A model generated the notes under the pieces. It ran no database searches. It was given only the letters and a program-made list of their open reading frames with translations, and had not been told where the DNA came from. Shown in pieces: positions 57,141 through 64,000 of a DNA stretch of 64,000 nucleotides (its first letter is position 1; each line of letters begins with the position of its first letter). The position numbers and the translations under genes are program-made. Source of the DNA: Alphaproteobacteria bacterium (lineage in GTDB: Bacteria > Pseudomonadota > Alphaproteobacteria > Caulobacterales > Maricaulaceae); assembly GCA_024278855.1 (NCBI GenBank), contig JAJRSJ010000037.1:16193-80192 (forward strand). The letters are read 5' to 3'.

Positions 57141-57983
57141 CTAACCCTGCCGCCTTGACAAAAACGCCAGGCGTTCAAACAAATGCACGTCTTGTTCGTT
57201 TTTTAACAAGGCACCGTGTAAGGGCGGGATTAGCTTGGTGGTATTGGTTTGACGTAAGGTTTCCGGGTCAATATCTTCGACCATGAGCAGTTTGAGCCAG
57301 TCCAGAAGCTCGGATGTGGACGGTTTTTTCTTGAGGCCCGGCACCTCACGCACCGCGTAAAACCGCTTGAGCGCCGCCGCGACCAATTTTGATTTAATGT
57401 CCGGGAAATGCACATCAATAATTTTCTGCATGGTCTCTTGGTCTGGGAATTGAATATAATGGAAGAAACAGCGGCGCAAAAATGCGTCCGGCAGGTCTTT
57501 TTCGTTATTGGAGGTGATAAGAATTATCGGCCTTTGCTCGGCCTTGATGGTTTCTCCTGTTTCGTAAACATGAAACTGCATCTGGTCTAGCTCGTGCAGG
57601 AGATCATTGGGAAATTCAATGTCGGCCTTGTCGATCTCGTCGATTAAAAGCACGGGGCGTTGGTCAGAGGTGAAAGCGTCCCACAATTTTCCGCGCTTGA
57701 TATAATTGGATATATCATGGACTTTATCGTCCCCAAGCTGGCTGTCACGAAGTCGCGCCACCGCGTCATATTCATACAAACCTTGCTGGGCTTTGGTGGT
57801 GGATTTGATATTCCATTGCAATAATGGTGCGCCGAGAGAATTGGCGATTTCTTCGGCCAAAACCGTTTTGCCTGTACCCGGCTCGCCCTTGATCAACAAG
57901 GGCCTTTCCAGGGCAATGGCGGCATGGACCGCCATGCGCAAATCATGGGTGGCGACATATTTCTCGGTGCTAGAAAATTTCAT
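57141..57983 (-). CDS. MoxR-family AAA+ ATPase
   Basis: A 280-residue chaperone-like ATPase. Walker A GEPGTGKTVLAEE (residues ~35-47), Walker B VLLIDEIDKAD and sensor 1 ILITSNNEKDLPDAF are present. MoxR proteins usually act with a von Willebrand A-domain partner; no such gene is adjacent here. The 3' end lies 3 nt from the end of the convergent M1-M28-PDZ gene. Confidence 0.92.
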   Translation of the reverse strand: MKFSSTEKYVATHDLRMAVHAAIALERPLLIKGEPGTGKTVLAEEIANSLGAPLLQWNIKSTTKAQQGLYEYDAVARLRDSQLGDDKVHDISNYIKRGKLWDAFTSDQRPVLLIDEIDKADIEFPNDLLHELDQMQFHVYETGETIKAEQRPIILITSNNEKDLPDAFLRRCFFHYIQFPDQETMQKIIDVHFPDIKSKLVAAALKRFYAVREVPGLKKKPSTSELLDWLKLLMVEDIDPETLRQTNTTKLIPPLHGALLKNEQDVHLFERLAFLSRRQG

Positions 57984-58165
57984 CAGGTGATTCTCTCGTT
58001 TTGGCCTAAAAAGTGCAGGCGAATTCCTGCTACCTTGTGCCTATTTTTTGTGAAATTTCAAGGCTTTATAGGCCAGGTGAAGAAATTAGTTGTCGGAACA
58101 AATTCTCTCGTCTATAGGCGCGACTGAAAAACCCGGTTTGTGATGAGATAACGAGGGATGTAATC

Positions 58166-58594
58166 ATGGTAAAAACTGCAAAGAAACGGACTAAATTACC
58201 CAACAATTATTCGCCCAAAGCCGACGAAAAATTCATGGGCGTTCGCCAAAAGGAATATTTCAGGCAAAAATTGGAAGCCTGGAAGCGCGATATCTTTGAC
58301 CAGACCAAAAACACCATTGAATATCTACAAGGCGAAAACGTTTCCCACCCGGACCATGTTGATACCGCCGCTGCCAATGCAGACCGCCAGCTTGAGCTGC
58401 GGGCCCGCGACCGTCAACGCAAGCTTATCGCCAAAATCGACCAAGCCATCGCCCGCATTGAAAACGGCACTTACGGCTATTGTCAGGAAACCGGCGACCC
58501 TATTCGCCTTGGTCGGCTTGAAGCCCGTCCCATTGCGACGCTCAGCCTTGAAGCGCAGGAAATGCACGAAAACGCCGAAAACGCCCGTCGTTAG
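58166..58594 (+). CDS. dksA: DksA-family RNA polymerase-binding transcription factor
   Basis: A 142-residue stringent-response factor that inserts its coiled coil into the RNA polymerase secondary channel and works with ppGpp. The coiled-coil (KLEAWKRDIFDQTKNTIEYLQ ... ADRQLELRARDRQRKLIAKIDQAIARIENGTYGYC) ends with conserved residues. The zinc finger is reduced: only one Cys of the usual four remains (YCQETGD, then SLEAQE in place of the second CxxC). This cysteine-poor form is typical of many alphaproteobacteria. Confidence 0.92.
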   Translation: MVKTAKKRTKLPNNYSPKADEKFMGVRQKEYFRQKLEAWKRDIFDQTKNTIEYLQGENVSHPDHVDTAAANADRQLELRARDRQRKLIAKIDQAIARIENGTYGYCQETGDPIRLGRLEARPIATLSLEAQEMHENAENARR

Positions 58595-58746
58595 AGCCTT
58601 TGCGCCTGTAGGTTTTTTCTGAGAGTTTGTCTCCGTTGCGTTTGCACAGGCGCGGCGAGCGGTAAATAGGGCTTCTGAAAGCACAATATTGCTAATATTC
58701 CCAAAAACCTGTCCACGGTTGTATGGCCGGGTTTATAGTCCCTGTT

Positions 58747-59481
58747 ATGAAACTTGACTTGCCCGCCATCAACAAATTGAACCCGCCCGGATTGCACGCC
58801 CTTGAGGATTTACAAGCATTTGTTTTGCTACTGGCGCGGGTGATCGGGCTCGGAATTGCCGGGGCCAGTTTTGCTGCGGCTAGCGTGCTGGTGCGCTACA
58901 ACAAAGAATTAAGCAAAAAAAACCGTGCTAATTTAGATGTCAAGATCAAAACCTGGGTGTTGTCCTGTCCCGGGCGTATAGCGGATGTGCGCTCTATGAT
59001 CGGGGAGGCGGCCATAAAAGCATGGGCTAAACGGATGCGGGCCGCCTATTTTGCGCCGCCGCTCAGAAAAACCATAGCGGCGGGGCAAGAGACGAAAATT
59101 CCCGTTGGCAAATCCGGGCTGCATTATGATACAAATTCAGAGCCGGCAGAATTAGCAAAACCTTTCGCTCTGGCCCGCTTGGCGGACGTGGAAAAACTGC
59201 TACCGTTCAGGCCGCGCTGGCCGCGTCATGTTGGCGCCCATAGTTCGCATAAGGGTAGCACGGCGAAAAACCCGCGACAAGCACGACAGGTCAGCCGCCA
59301 CCACCCGGTCAGGTTTTTCCCGTCCGAGTTGGGTGTTAGCGCGCTTTCTTCCAAAACAGACGGACAGAAAGCGGCGAAAAATCAGGCTAATGACCCACCA
59401 GACAAATTTTCGCAAACCACAAAATCACCAAAGACAGATAACAGGCACCAAAGCCAACAGACATTGAAAAAACCGCCTTAA
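58747..59481 (+). CDS. Hypothetical membrane-associated protein
   Basis: A 244-residue protein that I do not recognise, starting MKLDLPAINKLNPPGLH. It has one hydrophobic segment (LLLARVIGLGIAGASFAAASVLV, residues ~21-43) and then a basic, disordered-looking tail rich in Lys, Gln, Ser and Pro. The middle part (PFALARLADVEKLLPFRPRWP) looks like ordinary protein. No stop breaks the frame over 740 bp, which supports a real gene. It lies between dksA and tRNA-Cys. Confidence 0.55.
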   Translation: MKLDLPAINKLNPPGLHALEDLQAFVLLLARVIGLGIAGASFAAASVLVRYNKELSKKNRANLDVKIKTWVLSCPGRIADVRSMIGEAAIKAWAKRMRAAYFAPPLRKTIAAGQETKIPVGKSGLHYDTNSEPAELAKPFALARLADVEKLLPFRPRWPRHVGAHSSHKGSTAKNPRQARQVSRHHPVRFFPSELGVSALSSKTDGQKAAKNQANDPPDKFSQTTKSPKTDNRHQSQQTLKKPP

Positions 59482-59548
59482 TATATTCGAGTAAGGTCTG
59501 TAAAAGATAGAAAAAAATAAACAACCTTCGGCAAACCCTGAGCGGTTC

Positions 59549-59610
59549 ACACAAAGCGTTTGCACATTATTACACAAAGCGTTTGCACATTATTACACAA
59601 AGCGTTTGCA
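59549..59610. repeat. 23-bp tandem repeat upstream of tRNA-Cys
   Basis: ACACAAAGCGTTTGCA recurs at 59549-59564, 59572-59587 and 59595-59610, exactly 23 bp apart, so 2.7 copies of a 23-bp unit. It lies 53 bp before tRNA-Cys. Confidence 0.9.
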
Positions 59611-59662
59611 CTGGGGGAGGGGCTCGGATATAGAGCGCACACTATTCACTTTTGACCTCTAT

Positions 59663-59736
59663 GGCACCATGGCGGAGTGGCTACGCAGCGGATTGCAAAT
59701 CCGTGTACCCCGGTTCGATTCCGGGTGGTGCCTCCA
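59663..59736 (+). tRNA. trnC: tRNA-Cys (GCA)
   Basis: A complete cloverleaf: acceptor GGCACCA pairs with TGGTGCC, discriminator T, CCA encoded. The anticodon loop is ATTGCAAAT giving anticodon GCA, and the T-arm is CCCGG-TTCGATT-CCGGG. Confidence 0.96.
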
Positions 59737-59778
59737 AAATTTTCCTGAGCGACCAACCCCGATAATGGATATAATCTT

Positions 59779-61401
59779 ATGAAGCCGACTTTAAGTGCTT
59801 TTGCCAAAAACCTGTCCTTTACCAAATGGCGTAATCCGGACTTTACCGCCTTCACACCTGTGCGCATCAAGATCGAGGTTTTGGCCGGGCTGACCGTGGC
59901 ATTGGCACTTGTTCCCGAAGCGGTGGCGTTTTCCATTGTTGCCCATGTTAATCCCTTGGTCGGCCTGTACGCGGCCTTTATTGTCGGTTTGATCACCGCC
60001 GTTTTTGGCGGGCGTCCCGGTATGATTTCCGGGGCGACCGGCGCTTTGGCCGTGGTCATGGTCGAGCTTGTCTTGCGCCACGGTGTTGAATATTTATTCG
60101 CAACTGTGATCCTCATGGGCATAATGCAGATATTTGCCGGCCTGTTTCATCTGGGTAAATTTATCCGACTGGTTCCCCATCCCGTCATGCTCGGCTTTGT
60201 CAACGGGCTAGCCATCGTGATTTTACTGTCGCAACTGGATATGTTCAAAACTGGGCCCGAGGGTGCCAAAGTCTGGATGGATATGGTGCCGCTTATTACA
60301 ATGATCGGGCTTGTTGGCCTAACCATGTCAATCATTTGGGTCATGCCGAAAATCACCCATATTATTCCGGCGCCTTTGGCCGGGATCGGGATTGTGGCGG
60401 CCATTGTTCTCGGGTTCGGTATTGATGTACCCGATGTGGGGTCCATGGCCTCGATCAAGGGTGGTGTGCCAACATTTCATATTCCGGATTTACCTGCATT
60501 TACGGGGTTGCAAGATGTTTGGGATTTACTGGTCATCATCTTTCCCTATGCCTTTATTTTGGGATCGATTGGGTTGATCGAAAGTCTTTTGACGCTCAAT
60601 TTGGTCGGGGAAATGACCGGCAAACGCGGCGGCGCTTCGCGTGAATGTGTGGCTCAAGGCTTGGCCAATACTGTCACCGGGTTTTTTGGCGGCATGGGCG
60701 GCTGTGCCATGATCGGTCAATCCATGATCAATGTGAAATCCGGTGGCCGTACCCGGCTGTCCGGCATTGCTGCGGCTTTATTTTTACTGGCGTTTATTTT
60801 GGTGGGGTCGGGTATTATTGAACGCATACCACTGGCGGCTTTGGTGGGTGTGATGTTCATGGTGGTGATCGGGACATTCGCTTGGCGCAGTCTGATGATC
60901 ATGCGCAAAATCCCGCTGACCGATGCATTGGTGATTGTCCTGGTGACTGCCGTCACGGTCATGACAGATTTGGCCACGGCTGTGGTCGTCGGGGTTATTG
61001 TCTCGGCACTGGCGTTCGCATGGAGTACGGCGACAAAAACCATGACCGTCATAGAGGAGCCAGACGCAGGCACGAAAATCTACAAACTTGAAGGGCCGTT
61101 GTTTTTCGGCTCCATCGAAAGCTTTGTAGATTTGTTTGATCCGGACAATGACCCGGACAGAGTCATCATAGATTTTATGAACAGCCGGGTAGTCGATCAG
61201 TCCGCCTTGCAAGCTATTGAAGACATAGCGTTTAAGTATAAATCACGGGGCAAAGACCTGCAACTGCGCCATTTAGCCCCGGATAGTCATAAACTCCTTA
61301 AGCGGGCAGGGCAGTTGATAAAAGATGCGGACGACGACCCAGATTACCAAATCGCCGTAGATTACGCAGTAAAGACGGGTATTTTAGGCGGCGGGCATTA
61401 G
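59779..61401 (+). CDS. SulP-family inorganic anion transporter with STAS domain
   Basis: A 540-residue inner-membrane transporter. Multiple hydrophobic segments (about residues 30-410) form the transport domain, opening with GLTVALALVPEAVAFSIVAHVNPLVGLYAAFI, the conserved SulP start. The last ~100 residues are a cytoplasmic STAS domain (IIDFMNSRVVDQSALQAIEDIAFKY). SulP proteins carry sulfate, bicarbonate or dicarboxylates; the anion is not evident. The gene lies just downstream of tRNA-Cys. Confidence 0.92.
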   Translation: MKPTLSAFAKNLSFTKWRNPDFTAFTPVRIKIEVLAGLTVALALVPEAVAFSIVAHVNPLVGLYAAFIVGLITAVFGGRPGMISGATGALAVVMVELVLRHGVEYLFATVILMGIMQIFAGLFHLGKFIRLVPHPVMLGFVNGLAIVILLSQLDMFKTGPEGAKVWMDMVPLITMIGLVGLTMSIIWVMPKITHIIPAPLAGIGIVAAIVLGFGIDVPDVGSMASIKGGVPTFHIPDLPAFTGLQDVWDLLVIIFPYAFILGSIGLIESLLTLNLVGEMTGKRGGASRECVAQGLANTVTGFFGGMGGCAMIGQSMINVKSGGRTRLSGIAAALFLLAFILVGSGIIERIPLAALVGVMFMVVIGTFAWRSLMIMRKIPLTDALVIVLVTAVTVMTDLATAVVVGVIVSALAFAWSTATKTMTVIEEPDAGTKIYKLEGPLFFGSIESFVDLFDPDNDPDRVIIDFMNSRVVDQSALQAIEDIAFKYKSRGKDLQLRHLAPDSHKLLKRAGQLIKDADDDPDYQIAVDYAVKTGILGGGH

Positions 61402-61419
61402 GTGTACGGCGGTGTTGTT

Positions 61420-62976
61420 TCAATCCTGCTGGCGGTACTCGCGGACGACAGTATCTAAAAACCTGACGCCCCATCCGGCATGGCCTTTTGGCGTAGTTGG
61501 TGTGGCTTTCGTCAACCAGTCCACACCGGCAATATCCAAATGCACCCAAACACGATCTTTGTCGACAAATGTACCGACGACCGCTGCACCAATACTGGCC
61601 CCCGGATTGCCCGCCGTGCTTTTGATGTCTGCGATGTCAGAGCGAATGGCTTTGAAATGGGTTTTGTTGAGCGGCAATGGCCAAACGTCTTCGCCGGCCA
61701 ATTTGCCAATCCGCATCATGTCTTCAGCCACATCCCAATCGCGGGTGATCACAACGCCGTAATCAGCCCCCATAGCCCGTGCCGCCGATCCGGTCAGGGT
61801 TGCGATATTTATGAGCAAACGCGGATCATATTGTTTTTGAACATAGGTGAGCGCATCAGAAAGCACGAGGCGACCTTCGGCATCAGTTGACATGACTTCG
61901 ATGGTCTTGCCGCTCATGGTGGTTAATACATCGCCCGGACGAATAGCGTCGCGAGCTGGCATGTTTTCGGCCATGGCCATAACCCCGACCAAATTGACCT
62001 TGTCGCCGCGCATGGCCGTCGCATACAATGTGCCGGCAACTGCTGCTGCGCCGGAGAGGTCGGACTTCATCTGCCATTGGCCGCTATTGGGTTTGATACT
62101 AATTCCCCCGGTGTCAAAGGTGATGCCTTTTCCGGCCAATGCGATCGGCGCGGCGTCTTTCGCACCGCCCATATAGGAGACGATGACAAGACGTGGGTCA
62201 TGGATTGAACCTTGGCCAACGCCGAGCAGGGCGCCCATATTGTGCCGCTGCATTTGCGAGACACCCATGACCTCTATTTTGACATTGGCAACGCCCTTAA
62301 ATAGCTTGCGCACGTGCTGGGTAAAGCTTTCAGGATATATGGATTTGCCCGGCTCGGTTCCCATGTCGCGGGCAAAGCTTACACCGGTTACCATATGGCT
62401 TAAATCATTGTCATACAACACTTTGGAAGCTGCAAACCCGTTTGAAAGGAAGCTAACTGTGCGGACATTACTAGCCGTACCAGCCTTTTTTGTTTTATAC
62501 TTGTCAAATTTATATGAGCTCAGCGCATACCCCATAGCAAGTTGCGCCGCACTTTGCTCAACCGCCGTGTTCAGACCCTCAGCGATGACACTTATGCCGT
62601 AATCATTGTTGCTAGCTTGGGCGACATACCCACCAAGATCACGAAGCTTGCGCACGGATAGATCATCTGACCCGGTGCCGACCACAATGATAGATTTGTA
62701 CGGACTTAAACCAAAAAGACGTAATTTATTGCCAAATTTTCCTTTATAGTCGGCACTTTCCAATGCGGTCTCAAGTCGACCCCCGGTTTTGGTGTTTCTG
62801 TCCGCGACTGCCGTGCTGAATGTACCGTTCTTGCCAACAAATATGGCGATATGATCAACATCCAAATTTACGCCTGCAAATTCAAACCGGTTTTTGTTCG
62901 CCTTGGCAGAGGCTGTGTGCGCTAGCATGCTCAATAAAATAAAGATAAGTGCAATTTTAGAAAATAGTCGTCTCAT
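61420..62976 (-). CDS. Secreted M17 leucyl aminopeptidase
   Basis: A 518-residue aminopeptidase with two-metal active site. GKGITFDTGGISIKP, SDLSGAAAVAGTLYA and STDAEGRLVLSDALTY are the M17 metal and catalytic motifs (STDAEGRL replaces the usual NTDAEGRL). Unlike most M17 enzymes, it has a clear signal peptide (RLFSKIALIFILLSMLAHTASA), so it acts outside the cytoplasm. The start ATG 62976 is chosen because the signal peptide begins there. It converges with the SulP gene with an 18-bp gap. Confidence 0.9.
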   Translation of the reverse strand: MRRLFSKIALIFILLSMLAHTASAKANKNRFEFAGVNLDVDHIAIFVGKNGTFSTAVADRNTKTGGRLETALESADYKGKFGNKLRLFGLSPYKSIIVVGTGSDDLSVRKLRDLGGYVAQASNNDYGISVIAEGLNTAVEQSAAQLAMGYALSSYKFDKYKTKKAGTASNVRTVSFLSNGFAASKVLYDNDLSHMVTGVSFARDMGTEPGKSIYPESFTQHVRKLFKGVANVKIEVMGVSQMQRHNMGALLGVGQGSIHDPRLVIVSYMGGAKDAAPIALAGKGITFDTGGISIKPNSGQWQMKSDLSGAAAVAGTLYATAMRGDKVNLVGVMAMAENMPARDAIRPGDVLTTMSGKTIEVMSTDAEGRLVLSDALTYVQKQYDPRLLINIATLTGSAARAMGADYGVVITRDWDVAEDMMRIGKLAGEDVWPLPLNKTHFKAIRSDIADIKSTAGNPGASIGAAVVGTFVDKDRVWVHLDIAGVDWLTKATPTTPKGHAGWGVRFLDTVVREYRQQD

Positions 62977-63217
62977 AGAAAACTCCGGTAATACCCTCAT
63001 TTTAGAATCCCCTCATATTACGGGATACTCTAAAGGAGAGTGACTGAGGCGACCATCATGACCAACCTTTGCTTAGGCGTTACACGGCCTATGGTGATAT
63101 TAGCCTGTTCTTGTTGTAAGTCCAGAGCCACTGATGCGTACTTTTCAATGTTTGGGGGTGTTGCCGATTATCAAAGGATTCATCAATCTGAATCAAATAT
63201 AAAAATAATTACGCCTG

Positions 63218-63233
63218 TTAACCTTATCTTAAC
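63218..63233 (+). promoter_or_regulatory. CtrA-type binding site
   Basis: TTAACCTTATCTTAAC matches TTAA-N7-TTAA exactly, the full CtrA box of Caulobacter-type bacteria. It lies where the -35 region of a promoter for the downstream candidate RNA would be, with CTTAAT 17 nt after its first half as a possible -10. Confidence 0.6.
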
Positions 63234-63251
63234 GCTATTCCTTAATAAAGC

Positions 63252-63322
63252 AGAAGTCTTCTAAGGAAGACACCCCACCATTCACCTAACACCTTCGGGA
63301 GCTTTCGGGCTCCCTTTTTTTT
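63252..63322 (+). ncRNA. Candidate CtrA-controlled small RNA
   Basis: The interval ends with a strong terminator but holds no ORF, and the neighbour on the left runs the other way, so a separate transcript must exist. Near its 5' end is a perfect hairpin GTCTTC-TAAG-GAAGAC (63256-63271). It is followed by an unstructured C-rich stretch with CCCCACC, which could pair with ribosome binding sites, and then the terminator. Ends are inferred from the -10 position. Confidence 0.5.
63297..63322 (+). terminator. Rho-independent terminator
   Basis: GGGAGC (63297-63302) pairs with GCTCCC (63309-63314) around TTTCGG, followed by eight T. Textbook form and plus-strand direction. Confidence 0.88.
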
Positions 63323-63478
63323 GCCTAAGTATAACTTGGGTTTTTTGGCTAAATATAGCTTGGAAAAAACTTCAGTTTGGTGTAAAATAATTGTTGTCGT
63401 GGGGTGAGACTTGGTGCTATCAGGCACGACCTTGACGAAATGAGGCGGGTCACCAACCCGACAAGAAGAAGTGAATAT

Positions 63479-63554
63479 TCCGCAATAGCTCAGTTGGTAG
63501 AGCAATTGACTGTTAATCAATGGGTCGCAGGTTCGAGTCCTGCTTGCGGAGCCA
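63479..63554 (+). tRNA. trnN: tRNA-Asn (GTT)
   Basis: Acceptor TCCGCAA pairs with TTGCGGA, discriminator G, CCA encoded. Anticodon loop CTGTTAATC gives GTT, and the T-arm is CGCAG-GTTCGAGT-CCTGC. The integrase fragment downstream makes it a likely attachment site. Confidence 0.96.
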
Positions 63555-63684
63555 CTCTTTTACCATTTAGGTTTGACTAAGTACTTGTTTTTGCTTATAT
63601 TTAATCTAAATAATGGCTCCTAATATCCAGAATTTTATAATTTGAGATTCATTTTGGGTACTTTGTGAGATTCATTTAACATGA

Positions 63685-63867
63685 ATGATGACAAAAAAAC
63701 TAAACAGCTTACTCATCCTGCGCGGCGATATTTGGTACTACCAACGCCGCGTACCGAAGAAATTTCGCCATATTGAGGTGCGCCTTTTGGTGCGGCATTC
63801 CTTAAACACAGACTCATTGCAGATAGCACGCCGCCGCCGAGACGCACTGGTTGAGGCGGATTGGACT
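63685..63867 (+). pseudogene. N-terminal fragment of a tyrosine-type phage integrase, cut by an IS
   Basis: The first ~61 residues (MTKKLNSLLILRGDIWYYQRRVPKKFR...TDSLQIARRRRDALVEAD) match the N-terminal arm-binding part of integrases found next to tRNA genes. The similarity ends at about 63867, where an IS end begins; the catalytic domain is absent or beyond the window. Together with tRNA-Asn it marks a genomic island boundary. Confidence 0.75.
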
Positions 63868-64000
63868 TGTCACGGTTTAGTTCCGGGTTGACTACTCATT
63901 TAGGCTGCCTTTCTTTCGAAGGCAATGGGTGACATTCCGCCCAAGGTGGAATGTCTTCGTTTTGGATTATAGAATCCGTTGATGTATTTGAACAGGGCTA
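63868..64000 (-). mobile_element. End of an IS3-family insertion sequence, truncated by window edge
   Basis: One end of an IS begins at about 63868 (TGTCACGGTTTAG...), interrupting the integrase. The transposase inside reads toward this end. The remainder, its other inverted repeat and any target duplication lie beyond 64000. Confidence 0.78.
63900..64000 (-). CDS. C-terminus of an IS3-family transposase (OrfB)
   Basis: On the minus strand the frame gives FKYINGFYNPKRRHSTLGG then MSPIAFERKAA and a stop. This is the conserved end of the IS3-family DDE transposase (YN..RRHS.LG..SP..FE). Only about 33 residues are visible; the catalytic acidic residues are outside. Confidence 0.88.
   Translation of the reverse strand, partial: ALFKYINGFYNPKRRHSTLGGMSPIAFERKAA

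Larger units (their letters stand above)
62977..63478. other. 502-bp intergenic region with a CtrA site, sRNA candidate and terminator
   Basis: Divergent from the M17 gene. The left part (62977-63217) holds no convincing gene; a 74-codon frame here has an unconvincing composition. The right part contains the CtrA-type site, the small RNA candidate and its terminator, listed separately, and then near-direct repeats of a TATA-GCTTGG/ACTTGG kind (about 63326-63362). Confidence 0.6.

Noticed and set aside
63040..63264. 74-codon frame before the terminator
   Set aside because: It has no ribosome site or family resemblance and runs across the CtrA site and the start of the sRNA candidate.

Overview
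The window looks like chromosomal DNA of an alphaproteobacterium, most likely a marine Caulobacterales/Maricaulales-type organism (Hyphomonadaceae or Maricaulaceae relatives). This is inferred from gene order and families; no database search was possible. The clues are the run rel-pyrE-pdxJ-acpS-lepB-rnc-era-recO next to parC, a long two-half dCTP deaminase, a DksA that has lost most zinc-finger cysteines, a B12-dependent ribonucleotide reductase, zapA followed by a 6S-like RNA, and one perfect CtrA-type TTAA-N7-TTAA site. Secreted or membrane peptidases are unusually many (M2, M48, two M16, three S9, an M1-M28-PDZ fusion and a secreted M17), which fits an organism living on protein or peptides.

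Layout. 0-1.7 kb: a sterol-desaturase-family enzyme and two rhodaneses, one carrying an inserted palindromic element. 1.8-8.4 kb: dnaN, recF, a HAD hydrolase, a MaoC hydratase, ribF and aspS. 8.4-15.3 kb (minus strand): a pentapeptide-repeat protein, nrdJ and an M2 peptidase lipoprotein. 15.7-17.3 kb: a MarR regulator divergent from 4-hydroxyphenylpyruvate dioxygenase around a perfect palindrome. 17.5-24.9 kb: the rel to recO housekeeping block. 24.9-29.7 kb: a FecA-like TonB receptor and parC. 29.8-36.8 kb: LemA/M48, an M16 pair, and a beta-helix protein with a diheme cytochrome. 36.9-40.2 kb: 6S RNA, zapA, a coiled-coil protein, gap and pgk. 40.3-42.5 kb: an XRE/membrane-protein operon and a radical SAM protein. 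42.6-44.9 kb: an A+T-richer restriction-modification island. 44.9-53.1 kb: three S9 peptidases, a GumN-like lipoprotein and dcd. 53.2-59.5 kb: apaG, the M1-M28-PDZ fusion, a MoxR ATPase, dksA and an unknown protein. 59.6-64 kb: tRNA-Cys, a SulP transporter, a secreted M17 peptidase, a candidate CtrA-controlled small RNA, and tRNA-Asn. A truncated integrase cut by an IS3-family element lies beyond tRNA-Asn and marks the left edge of a likely genomic island.

The sequence has a clear technical or biological oddity. Six long genes (aspS, the pentapeptide gene, nrdJ, rel and two S9 peptidases) are each broken by one missing base, in five cases clearly inside a short homopolymer. Restoring the base gives a full-length protein every time. 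Because aspS is essential, assembly or read error is the simplest explanation. These genes are annotated below over their full repaired span.

The most interesting non-coding signals are: a 156-bp palindromic element with a 6-bp target duplication that sits in frame inside a lipoprotein signal peptide; an orphan terminator behind a perfect CtrA box (a probable new sRNA); triple 27-bp palindromic repeats between the TonB receptor and parC; near-perfect hairpins at 13.4 and 51.9 kb; and a genome-wide habit of short (11-27 bp) tandem duplications.
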